64,000 nt of DNA from Benincasa hispida. Its lineage: Eukaryota; Streptophyta; Magnoliopsida; Cucurbitales; Cucurbitaceae. The notes below the pieces were generated by a model, which worked only from the letters and a program-made list of their open reading frames with translations, did no database searches and was not told where the DNA came from. Position 1 is the first letter of the stretch; each line of letters begins with the position of its first letter. This document shows positions 35,342 to 46,405 of the stretch, piece by piece. The stretch is from the NCBI RefSeq assembly GCF_009727055.1, contig NC_052357.1, positions 85,120,447 to 85,184,446 of the forward strand. Reading direction: 5' to 3'. The translations under genes were made by a program, and so were the position numbers.

Positions 35342-37178
35342 CTAAGTTTTAGGTTCTATAGACTGACTTACGATGTAAGTCTTCGTTTTGTGTCTCTTAT
35401 GGCTATTCACGGATCCTTTGTCCTCGTCAGATATGTTCTTTCATTAATTGTTTTATGGAAAGTGTGTTTAAAAGCCTTCAAGTCTAAACTTTGTATTGAC
35501 TAATTGTTATTGCTAGTTCAACGATCTGGAAGAAGTTAATATGGGATGACTATTTTGTTGGTGTTATGGAAATAAAGAAGGATCATAATAAGGTCATTTG
35601 GCGTTAGTTTAATTCATGGAAGGATTGTTAGAAACAAACATATATTTCTCTTCAGGGATATTGAAACCTGATAGAATTATGAAGTGTTATGCATTTATGA
35701 CATGAAAGGAAGAAATGGATGTATTTGGTTAAGCTATAGAATACGGTAGGTGAACTGAAAATTCACTGGGGAACAATATTAAGTTTTGCATTACGAGAAT
35801 AAAACTAGTGGTGCTACAGGGAACTTTATCACAAGGCAAATGTTCTTAGTTACGAGATTAAAGTTTCTTTAAAAGATAAGAAAGAGGTGAAAAAGAGACT
35901 ATGAATTCTATTAAGAATTAGTAGATATTAAAGTCAGGTCATGCTCACTTTCATGGTACCGAAGTTGGTGGACCAAGTAATGTATGGTGTTTTGGTTCTT
36001 TATGTAACGTGCCTAAAAGGAAGAAGAATTACTAGATGGAGCATAAAGTGATAGTATGAGGAACTCTTTACATGACCTAGTTAAGATGAATTGGTTAAGG
36101 AATGTAACGACCCAAATTCAGGAGGGGTAGATGAATGAACCGATATCACATTGAATGAGAGGGGAATCCTGAGGACATGAAAGTATGGTTAAGAAAGGCT
36201 TAAAAGAATTGGGAGTGTCTACCTATACTAACCAGGTGCACCTTCCTTTTTGGTGGCTTAATCATAAGAACTCCAAAATTAAGTGTGAGGGAAAATGAAA
36301 GTATTTGAGATTTTTTTTTTTTTTTTTTTTTTTTTGAGAAGGTAAGAGAATTAATGTTTTGAGATTAAGAACATGGGTGTTTAAGATAGGTATATGTGTT
36401 TGCGAACCTTTGGAATTGGTATGAACAATCCTATTACGACATGGAACTTTAGATCTTCGTATTTGTTAGTTGAATGAATATCATGCCTAAACCATTGGTC
36501 CTGGAACTCAGTTTTAGTATGAGAATTTGATTAAGTCAGGAAATCACGCGTTGGAAGAGTGCTTGAAAAGCTACTTCAGATTATAGTGGAGTTGGAGGAG
36601 ATATTATAAGTGGAGATATTAGTAGCAATAGTTGTTCGAGAACTATTGACATGGAATAATAATGCTTTATTAGTTAAAAGGTATGTCGTTGCTAATGTTA
36701 TCAAGGTTTAAATGATCTTGATTTTAGGCATAAAATTAGAACAAGAAACAAATGATATCATTAATTTGACTTTAAAGGTGAAAGTATTTTAGCTCCAAGT
36801 AAAATACAAGTGGTACGAGAGTTGAAGTAGCCAAGTCACAAATACATAACAAAAAGGCAATTTTCTTATGCCTAATGTTTGTCTTAAGCAGAAGTTTTGT
36901 ATGCTAAGGAGGTATATGAAAAACCAGTCTCATGTGTTGGACTACGAGTGCTTACATTTGAATGAAAACATGAGTTACGATGAGCAATCTAGGGAAAATT
37001 CTTGTTAGAGTGGTGAAGGCTTTCTGAAACTTGAAGACAATGCTAGTTAGAAGTTCCTTGGCAGAATTATCGGTCTGAAGAAGCGATTTGGAAACATGTG
37101 AATAAGACAAGAACTAAGTATCACGAGACTTTAACGACTTGAACTTTCGAGGACGAAAGTCTCTTAAGAAGGGAAGAA
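35342..37178 (+). other. Non-coding interior of the LTR element
   Basis: No recognisable retrotransposon protein. A 25-base T run lies at 36311-36335. TGTAACGACCCAAATTCAGG at 36106 resembles an LTR start of the same superfamily and may mark an older fusion. GAGGACGAAAGTCTCTTAAG (37150-37169) and the following gggaaga form the polypurine tract. Confidence 0.6.
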
Positions 37179-39701
37179 TGCAACATCACGAATTTCAAAA
37201 AAATTTAAATTAATAATCTAAAATTATTGAGTTTAAATTTCCCTTTCATTTAGAAATTGGGATTAAATTGGAATAATTGAAAATTTTTTATTAGTTAAAT
37301 GATTAGATATTCGAACTAATTATCTTGAAAATATCGAATTTTGTTTCTATTTGATTTTGGATTTTAGGGCCAACTTTTAAAAAAAAAATTAAGGAGATAA
37401 TTAACTTCATGTGGTTTTGAATTGATTTAAATATTTGGAAGGATTTAATTTGTATCAAATTGATGGTCCTATGCCATTTAATTTTGTTTTTTGAAGTCTA
37501 AATTAAGATAATTTGAAAAGTTAATTGATTTATTAATTTAATATAATCTTTGGAGATTTTGGAGATATTGTGATAAAATATTTTATTTGTCTTTTCAAAT
37601 TTTAAAAAAAATAAAAGAATTGAGATTTTTTGAAATTAAAGAGTAAAAAGAGGCCAAAAATCGGGGAGAAAGCAATTCGATTTTTAGCGACAACTTCCAC
37701 AAAATTGTTGATTTCCAGAATTTAAACTGTTGGATCATACTCAATTTTGGTCAGTCTGTCCGAGACATATAGCGTTTTATTCTGAACGGTTGGATCGTTG
37801 TTTGAAGCTCTAGTTTGTTCGTAATCATTGTTGAATAAAATCTGTAAAACTAGAAATTCTCCTTCTCTCTCACTCTCACAAACTCTCCTCATGCAAGACC
37901 CTCACTACCAGCCTCTAGCCTAAACAATTTATGCCGTCCAACAACAACACCTGCTGCTTATCTATGGTTTCTACTGTTGCTGATACTATTGTTACCGAAA
38001 TTGATATTTTGGGTAAGTTTTAGAATTCTTGGAGGTTCTTGACCACCCATTAGCTTTTGGCCCAAATTAGTTGATATCCTTTATGTTTCGCTTTTAGATT
38101 GAAGTTTGGGAGCGTTTCTATCAATATACAACAAGGTTGAACATTTACTATTCGAAGTTTGGAGATCAATGGCGTGCTTTCTTGCAGGATTTATGATCGT
38201 TTGGTCCTTTCGTTGGTTTTAGCTCAAGTAAATTGTTGGAGTTGGTTGTCAAGATAACTGTCCTTGACTTAATTTGAGGTAAGTGGTACTATTACCGGTG
38301 CCTTCATGCTAGGCGGCCTAGATTAGATTTACAAAGTTACTTAATGGACTTTAGAAGCATGATTTCGTCTTTGTGATATACTTGTTGCATGACAGTTATA
38401 AGTATTATGAGCATGTTTGAACTTCCATGTTATGTTATGATCTGTGCGGCGGAAACAGTACTGAAATTATGTATGTGATGCATGATTAGACTAATAAGGT
38501 AGTTTACTGTCTTGCCTTGATGCATGTTTTATTTCAGAGGACCAACTGGTCTAGTTTCATATTTAACAGTGTGTCTTCGGGCCGCTAGACATGCGTGAAT
38601 TGACAAATTCGCGTTCATGTTACTTTTCCATGTTTGACGATGTGCCTTCGAGCTGCTAGACATGTGTGAATCGACAAGTTCACGTTCATGTTAATTATCC
38701 ATGTTTGACAGTGTGCTTTCGGGTTGCTAGACATGTGTGAATTTACAGGTTCACGTTCATGTTACTTTTCTATGTTTGACGGTGTGCTTTTAGGCCACTA
38801 GACATGCGTGAATCGACAGGTTCACGTTCATGTTACTTTTCCATGTTTGACGGTGTGCTTTCAGGCCACTAGACATGCGGGAATCAATAGGTTCATGTTC
38901 ATGTTACTTTTTCCATGTTTGACGGATGCTTTCGGACTGCTAGACATGCGTGAATCGATAGGTTCACATTCATGTTACTTTTCCATGTGTTGACGGTGTG
39001 TTTTCGGGCCGCTAGACATGCGTGAATCGATAGGTTCACGTTCATGTTACTTTTCCATATTTGACGATATGCTTTCGAGCTGCTAGACATGCGTGAATCG
39101 ACATGTTCACGTTTATGTTACTTTTCCATGATTGACGGTGTGCCACTACGCCACTAGACATGCAAGTTAAGACGAGTCAGATTATCCCCTTAGTTAGCCA
39201 TTCAGGAACAGCTTCACCATGAAAGTTCCACTACCCACAAGCATTCACTGTATATGAATGCACAACCTGATCTCGGTAATGGGATCAATTACTGGGTATT
39301 GTTATACTCATCCTTTATTCCTTTATTATTTTTTTTTTTTCAGGGAATGACAGGAACAGGTTGGCGAGTGACAGACAAGATCTGTGACAGAGCCATATGG
39401 AGACAAGAGAAATCGCTTCCACTTAGTCTATGTTTTTGTCATTTGAATCTTTTGAAACTAGAATCTAATGTGAGACAGCAAATTTTAACGTTTTGAATGT
39501 TTTCTTTATGAATATTATTTTTTTAGGGACCCCAAATAAAAGTTTTATTTATTTGTTTTCGAGTCTATTTTGGAAAAACTATCCTTATTGTCTTAATGAT
39601 CTTTTTTTTTTTAAAAAAAAAAAAACAAAATATCTAGATTTTAAATGTGTATTTAATCATAACGACTTTTGTCAGAGTAATCAAAAGGTCGAGTCGTTAC
39701 A
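37179..39701 (+). repeat. 3' LTR, about 2.5 kb
   Basis: Starts TGCAACATCACGAATTTC after the polypurine tract and ends GAGTCGTTACA. The first 0.7 kb has a counterpart in inverted orientation at 45718-46405, confirming the LTR start. Confidence 0.85.
38560..39150 (+). repeat. 71-bp minisatellite in the 3' LTR
   Basis: About eight copies of the same unit as at 34205-34790, with different point changes and one expanded unit near 38980 (catgtgttgacgg). Confidence 0.9.
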
Positions 39702-41027
39702 ATCCTACTTTCCATTTAATCCAATTTTAAATGTGAAATTGGGTTAATTGATATTAAAACCAAAGCTATAAATATGAAATTCTCAAATTCAAAATCAAAT
39801 AAACAAAATTAATACTTTTGAATTTCATAATTTCAAAAAATTAATAAACAAATTTCATAATTTTGAATTTCATAAATTCAAATTTTAATAAACTAATTAA
39901 ATCAATTTAATTCAAAATAATGTAGTTCTGTGATTCAAGAGGCATCCAAATTATTGTTTCAAGCTCTACACTAAAGACTATTCAAAATAATGAAATCGTT
40001 AGTAAACAAAATCAAATTTATTATCATCAAAATATTAATTAATTAGAAATAAGAGCCAAAAAACCAACACATTAATTCATTGCTAAAGTAATTGAATAGA
40101 TTATCTTAACCATCATTCAGTCTAATATAATTGTGGATTGTGCAATATGCTATTAGTGTGATTTTTTTGTGTTGAGTGGTAAGAAGGCTAATGTTTGGAT
40201 TGTACAACATGTTATTAGTATAACTTTTAGTGGTAAGAAGTTGATCGAGCATGTGATAAAAAAAGTATTAAAGTGAAGTGAAATGAATGTTTTAGTGAAA
40301 AAATTTATGTGCTCTAAAATTGTTACTAGTTTTAAATGCAATAAAAATTAAAATAATATATAATCAGACATATTGCAAATATCAAAATTAAAAATTTTAA
40401 AAATAATCTATATATTAAAAATTTGAAAATTAAAAATTAAAATAATACATAAAGATATTTTTTTAATTCAAAATTAAAACAATATATAAATAAAGAATTA
40501 AGAAATGCAAGAAAAAAAGATTAAAAAAAAAAAAGAAAAGCGGATGCCTTCAATGAGAGTAAAAAATTGTAATTGATTTTATATGAAATAAAAATTGAAG
40601 TTTAAATTAAAATAATATATAAACATGTATATTACAAAATTTAATATTAAAAAAATTTACGTATTAAAAATTTAAAAATTTTAAATTAAAATAATGTATA
40701 AAGTGATCTTTTAAATTCAAAATAAAACTAATTTAGTTTAGTAGTTTTATTTTGAATTTAAAAGACATTGAAGACATTCATTATTTTAATATGTAAATTT
40801 TTTTAATAAATTCAAAATAATAAGAAATACAACAAAGAATTTTTTTAAAAAAAAAACGAATGTTTTTTTAGAAATAAAAATAGATAAAATAGAAATGAAA
40901 CGAGAAGTTTCCTTTCTCAAAATTTGTCAATTTTCTAAAAAGAGAACAGTTATTAAATAAATATGTTTTTTTTTTATGAGAATAGAAACAGAAAATAAAA
41001 AATAAAAAACGAAAATATTATCAAACA
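39702..41027. other. AT-rich spacer with internal repeats
   Basis: No gene seen. A short direct repeat (gctattagtgtga and gttattagtataa, at about 40150 and 40210) and several variants of an attaaaatttaaaaattaaa-rich unit between 40370 and 40830 occur. There are many A and T runs. Confidence 0.55.
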
Positions 41028-41035
41028 TCTCTAAT

Positions 41036-41759
41036 CTATGAAACACAGACACAGATACAACTACACGATACGGATACGATCGGATACGGTGATTCGTCAA
41101 TTTCTAAAAAACCAAGATACGGATATGTCTAAAGATGCGCCATTTTTTTTATATATTTCTAAAAAAACGAGGATACTGATACGTTGAAAATACATTTTTT
41201 CTTCAAAAAAATCTAGGATATAGATAAATTTAACATACAAGTTAATAACAATAGCACAAAACAGAATACAAACATTGAAATACAATACAAAAAAAGCAAT
41301 ATCTAAGATGTTGAAGTACAATAGTTAATAAAATGTAATAGGAAAATGATTCATATAGCAAAGAAGAAGAAAAAGAAGATTAGAGAGAAAAGTATGAAGA
41401 TAAACGAAGAACTTATTGTTGAAGATATCCAAATGATTTATATTTTGGTGTACTTTGTGGGGACTCAAATGTGAATTTGGAGTTTAGATGATTATAGTCT
41501 AGGATTTGATCCATTATTTATTTATTTTTCTTTTAGTTTTAGACTCGAGTAGTGAGCTTTTTAAATAGGTTGTCTAATTTTAGATTGGAAAAATTAGATA
41601 AGTTACTTGTCTTTTTTTCTTTAAAAAAATTACGCATAGAAATAGATACGTCAAATCGCGTGTCAGATACGTATCTGGAAAGTATTTAAAAGTATCGATA
41701 TCGATATTCGATACGTGTCTTATACTGATTCTTTACCTTAAAGTATCTGTGCTTCATAG
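41036..41759. mobile_element. MITE-like DNA element, 724 bp
   Basis: Inverted termini CTATGAAACACAGACAC (left) and CTATGAAGCACAGATAC (right, complement). Flanked by 8-bp repeats TCTCTAAT (41028-41035) and TCCCTAAT (41760-41767), one mismatch, consistent with a hAT-type target duplication. The subterminal parts are rich in gatacg motifs. No coding capacity. Confidence 0.75.
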
Positions 41760-42204
41760 TCCCTAATTAATAATTTATTTTCAATTTTTTGTTTGGTTAT
41801 GCTACCAAATAAATTCTAATTTTTTTTCCCTAGGAATAAGATATTTATCTGGCAGTTATCAACATAACATTTGGTATTTTCTAGGGAAAAGAAAAAGGGA
41901 GGAAATAAAAGAGTTTCGGCTGTTTGACAGTTAAAAAAGTGCCGCCACCGAAATAAAATATTGTGATAAAAAGTATCTGTACTTCATAGTCTCTAATTAA
42001 TAATTTATTTTCAATTTTTTGTTTGGTTATGCTACCAAATAAATTCTTTGTTTTTTCCCCTAGGAATAAGATATTTATCTGGCAGTTACCGGCATAACAT
42101 TTGGTATCTTCTAGGGAAAAGAAAAAGGGAGGAAATAAAAGAGTTTCGGCTGTTTGACAGTTAAAAAAAGCGCTGCGACCGAAATAGAATATTGTGATAA
42201 AAAG
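41741..42204 (+). repeat. 230-bp tandem duplication upstream of COR27-like gene
   Basis: Copy 1 is 41741-41970 and copy 2 is 41971-42204, nearly identical (aagtatctgtgcttcatagt and aagtatctgtacttcatagt). The unit starts inside the right terminus of the preceding MITE, so it arose after that insertion. Each copy carries AGATATT (41839-41845 and 42069-42075). Confidence 0.9.
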
Positions 42205-42457
42205 GGCCGAAGATATTTCAGTTGGTCCAGATAATATCTGCCCGATTCCTCAGCGTTAATCAACACTTTGTTGACGTGGCACATGTAGGCCCATTGCCGT
42301 GTGTAAAGCCGTGACAACTGTGAAGGTTCTTCTGTCCCAAAACACCGCCTCTCTCTCTCCTCTTCGATATCTCTCCCACTGGCCCGCTTCCATCTTTCTT
42401 CCCTCTCTCTGTCGCCACTGCAAATCTGGAGATAATCCTTCATCTTCTTCCCCATTC
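42205..42457 (+). promoter_or_regulatory. COR27-like proximal promoter and leader
   Basis: Contains evening-element cores AGATATT (42211-42217, complement of AATATCT) and AATATCT (42233-42239) and a G-box/ABRE-like ACGTGGC (42274-42280). CCA1-type clock factors bind evening elements and HY5-type bZIPs bind ACGT cores; both are known regulators of Arabidopsis COR27/COR28. A CT-rich leader precedes the ATG. Confidence 0.65.
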
Positions 42458-44245
42458 ATGGAGTTGTTACCTCGAAACTTGGAGAATCTCAAGGCCGTAG
42501 AAACTCGCTCTGACTCAATCGTCTCTGAATTCGCCAAGGACGAGTCTACCGAGTTTGCCCTCCCGGTGGTATCTTCTAGCCAGGTACTGTTACCCTACTT
42601 TCTTCCTTATACTTCAGATTATCTTCGTTTTAGATGTTTTTGTTGTTCCGATCAGGTTTTGCTTCTGTGATGTTTCGTATCTTCAATTTCATGCTCTGTC
42701 ACCATAGACTACACTGTTTCTCTTTATTTTCGTGTTAAAAGTGAAAATATACGAATTAAACAATTGAAAGAAAGAGGAAGGGCAAGAATACAGTACTGCT
42801 TTCGCACTTACCTATCGTGGCTGAAGGATTTTTGTTTTGTATTTTGTTCGGCTCTGTTTGGATCGATCTTGCCCTTTGTCGATGGAATTTGTAGGGCGTT
42901 GTAAGGGGTTTGGATCTTTGGCAAATTATTCTGGAAATTCAACACGAGTTTTGATTGTTCAACATTATGATTTGTGATTAAGATGACTAATAGTAGCGTT
43001 TTTCCGTTATTTAGTAAGATAGACCATGAACTTGCCGCGGGAATTGCTGATAATGCGGTTTCGGTTTTAGGGCACTCATATGACGGATTCTGTACCTTCT
43101 GATTGGACCGATGAGAAGCACCATTTGTTTCTTGAATCCATGGAGGCATCGTTTGTCAGCCAAATGTTTGATTCTGTGCATTCAGTTGGTTCCTGCCCCA
43201 GCAAGGAAAATTCTTCACGCGCAAAATTGCTCGGCCAAAGCCAATCCGCCTCTCATGTTCATTCACATTTTGGCCAGGTTCAGTTCCAATTGCTTTTTCT
43301 TTATGAGTTTTAACTCTTTTCTGATCATGGCTTGTAAATTCTCTTTTTGTTCTTTTCCTTGCTTTTATCTACTCAGTTTAAGGTTCTTCGACGAGGCAGC
43401 TGGAAGAACATTAATTTTGAACCAACTGAATCTCGGTCGAATTTATTAAATGATTACCAAGCTCTCTCACATAATCCTTGGATACACCACTTTAGAGCTG
43501 CTCGTAAAAACAAAAATGTTGCGTGCAAAAGTCAATCTATCGGTTCAAGAGGGAGGAATTCGTTGCCATTCGGAGCAGCTAATAATTCAGGATCTATGCG
43601 TGCTTCCGACTCTGATTTGTCCCAGCAATTTATCAGCAGTAATAAAGGTGGATCTTTTGGCTTTAGAACATATAAATGATCAATATTTTATATATAGATG
43701 TGTGCCTCCCTTTGGTTGTAATTATAATTTAGTTTATCAAGTTTAAGTTTGCTAGTTAGTGAATAATGATTCTACGTTGGGGAAGATGTTTGCTGTGTCT
43801 AATCTTTACTACCAGAAAGTTCCGAGTAAAAACAGATTAATGTGACTGAAGTGAAACTCAACTTCTTCTTGTAATCTGCTATGTTCGAGTTCCCATTATG
43901 ATTTTAATTTCAATTGTACGACAATCAAAATTGCACTGATGTGAAGCTGAATTATTTCAGATGATAAATGACTGTTTAAATTTTAAGCTGGACAAATGAT
44001 TTTCATGTTGCAGAAGTATCAGATCAGAACTTTGTTGATGAAGAAGCTGAAAAAGGAAGCAGTGATTGTAATGCCAAAAGGGTCAAAACTCCACAAACCA
44101 ATGCTTTGATCAATGACCAGGTAATTCAAGTGATATAAACTTAACTACCATCTCTTGCTCCAAAATGATCACTGATTTCTTTTAGGTGTTCCTTAAGTTC
44201 CATGAAAAGGAGATGATGTTTAACAAGAATTCTATTACAGCCTGA
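42458..44245 (+). CDS. COR27: COR27/COR28-like cold and light regulator
   Basis: Small nuclear regulator family of plants: Arabidopsis COR27 and COR28 respond to cold and blue light, interact with COP1 and PRR/HY5 circuits and affect flowering, the clock and freezing tolerance. Exons: 42458-42583, 43071-43277, 43377-43647, 44014-44120, 44186-44245, all GT-AG and in phase, 256 aa. Exon 2 has VPSDWTDEKHHLFLESMEAS (about residues 50-69), which includes a VP pair and the conserved WTDEKH block. Exon 3 starts with FKVLRRGSWKNINFE (from residue 112) and has NPWIHHFR at 144-151. There is no membrane segment. The start is the first ATG after the CT-rich leader; an upstream in-frame GTG is ignored. 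The last exon is the least certain: an alternative acceptor at 44240 would give PEDS as the C-terminus. The name rests on motif memory and on synteny with THO5. Confidence 0.78.
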
Positions 44246-45717
44246 AGATAGCTAGATCCCAGATTGTCGCCAAGACGTGGCAAAAGACTTACCGACTACT
44301 TTTCTAACTCGGGAAAGGCTATAGAAGATCAAAGATTGTTGGTGGTCTATAATGCTCCTTTTGATGTTCTTGGGGTTTTTTCTTTTTCTGGTAATGTAAG
44401 TTCTAATACTTTTGGGTATCTGCAGTTACGTAGTAACTAGAAAATCAGCAGCTATGTTTTTGACTGGGTAAATGTGTATGGTATTGTCATTCAGCATATG
44501 TGTATATATGTATTTCTTTTGGTATAACAAGATTATGAAACATTTTTTTCTAGTTTTCTCCCCTTTTGATAAACAGAAGCCTGAAATGAAATTGTAAGAA
44601 AATTCTAATTTTCTCCTCAATTGTTCATAAAATGTTTATTTGAACAAGATTTTTATGCCATTGATTGTTTGTCAATTGAAATAGATGTTTATTCACATCA
44701 TTTTGTTTCTTTAGCTTTGTCCATTAAATAGAGATAACCAAATTTTCTCTATTGCCTGTGATTGGTCATTTCTCCTTCACAGGTTTGGATTTTTGAAGTT
44801 TGTTTTCATCTTTGTTTGTGGTTGACATGAACCTGAAAAGAAGACATTGGTTTTTCATTTTGATAAATTGGAAAATAATATACACCGGACAAAATTCAGA
44901 GACGAGTCTTGTGGGTGGATGTGTCATAATTTGTATGGATATGGATCATTTAGCATGATGTTCAAGTGCCAAAGTTAAAAATTATTTTTTAAAAAAATGT
45001 CTGATTTTTTTACCATATTGACATCTATCAAAGGCTCAATCTTAAGGCAAATTGACAACGAAAATCGAAATCCTGGCCAGTTTTCAAAAATAAAAACTAA
45101 TTTTTGAAAACCCTTCCCTTCCCACCCCCCCCCCCCCAAAAACCATCATGATAAAACAAAGAAATTCAATGAATGAATGTAATATTTGTAAATTCGAATT
45201 TCTCCTCAAATAACGTAATACAAACTATTTGAAAACTATTTGAATTCAAGTACCACAATTCGATAACTTGAAATAAATAATAAGAGAAACATTTAACCCA
45301 AAAAGAAAAAAATTCACAATGTAAATTTGCTCACTGCCGAACCAAAATGCTAAAGAATAGAAATTTCGGTGCTCTCGACCTTCTCTTCTTCTTCAGCTGC
45401 ATAAAGATACCTTCGGCTCACTTACAAAATTCTTTCTTCATTCACAAACATATATACAATGTGTGTTTCTGCCGCTTAATAATGGACAGGGCCCATTAAC
45501 ATTAAAATAAATCAAGAAATAATTCATGCATATTTCTTGTTTTATAAGTGCTCCACCGCCCAAATTTCTTCTTCTCATAATTACTCACCTATCCAATAAC
45601 CAACACAAATTTTTGCTACATCGGTCCGATTTTCGGTGCTTTTATGTACGTTCTTAAGATCAGCTTAGGGCATCGGCAAGAAGAAGCGGAGTGAACAAAC
45701 CATAGCTTTTATTTGGT
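44246..45717. other. COR27-like 3' region and spacer
   Basis: 3' UTR followed by AT-rich DNA. A C13 run lies at 45125-45137. No gene recognised. Confidence 0.55.
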
Positions 45718-46405
45718 GAATTTCTAGTTTTACAGATTTTATTCAGTAGCAATTATAAACAAATTATAGCTTTAAACAATGATCCAACCATTCAAATGAA
45801 ACTCCACATGTCTCTAATCAGACTGACCAAATTTGAACACGATCCAACGGTTCAAACTCCAGCAATCGACAATTTTGTGAAAGCTATCGCTAAAAAACCG
45901 AATTACTTTCTCTCCAATTTTTTTCCTCTTTTTACTATCATTTAATTTCGAAAAAATCTCAACTCTTTTGTTTTTTTCAAATTTTTAAAAGATAAATAAA
46001 ATATTTTATCACAATATCTCAAAAGATTCTATTAAATTTATAAATCAATTAACTTTTTAAATTATCTTAATTTAGACTTTAAAAACCAAAATTAAAAGGC
46101 ATAAAATCCATCAATTTGATACAAGTTAAATCCTTCAAATATTTAAATCAATTCAAAACCACATAAAATTAATTATCTCTTATTTATTTATTTTTAAGTT
46201 GACCCTAAAATTCAAAATCAAATGAAGTAAAATTCAATATTGTCAAGATAATCAGTTCGAATATCTAATAAATTAAATTAAATTTAATCAATAATTTTTT
46301 TTCCAATTATTTCAATTTAATTTCAATTTTTCAAATGAAAGGAAAATTTAAACTAAATAATTTTAGATAATTAACTTAAATTTTTCTAAAATTCGAGATG
46401 TTACA
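45718..46405 (-). mobile_element. Inverted LTR fragment of the 37179 family
   Basis: On the minus strand it starts TGTAACATCTCGAATTTTAG at 46405 and follows 37179-37870 block by block, including the gttggatcgttg and aataaaatctgtaaaactag segments. It is the first 0.7 kb or so of the LTR; the lower limit is where I lose the match. Confidence 0.75.

Larger units (their letters stand above)
33716..39701 (+). mobile_element. Non-autonomous chromovirus-derived LTR retrotransposon
   Basis: Two related LTRs (33716-35327, 5'-truncated; 37179-39701) flank only 1.85 kb of internal DNA with a tRNA-Met primer site and a polypurine tract. No gag or pol domain can be read in the interior, so it would depend on proteins made elsewhere. 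It lies between DCL and the COR27-like gene. Confidence 0.8.

Noticed and set aside
42111..42537. Minus-strand frames of 114 and 93 codons opposite COR27 exon 1
   Set aside because: They are antisense shadows of the leader and first exon; the CT-rich leader gives Glu/Arg-rich antisense protein.
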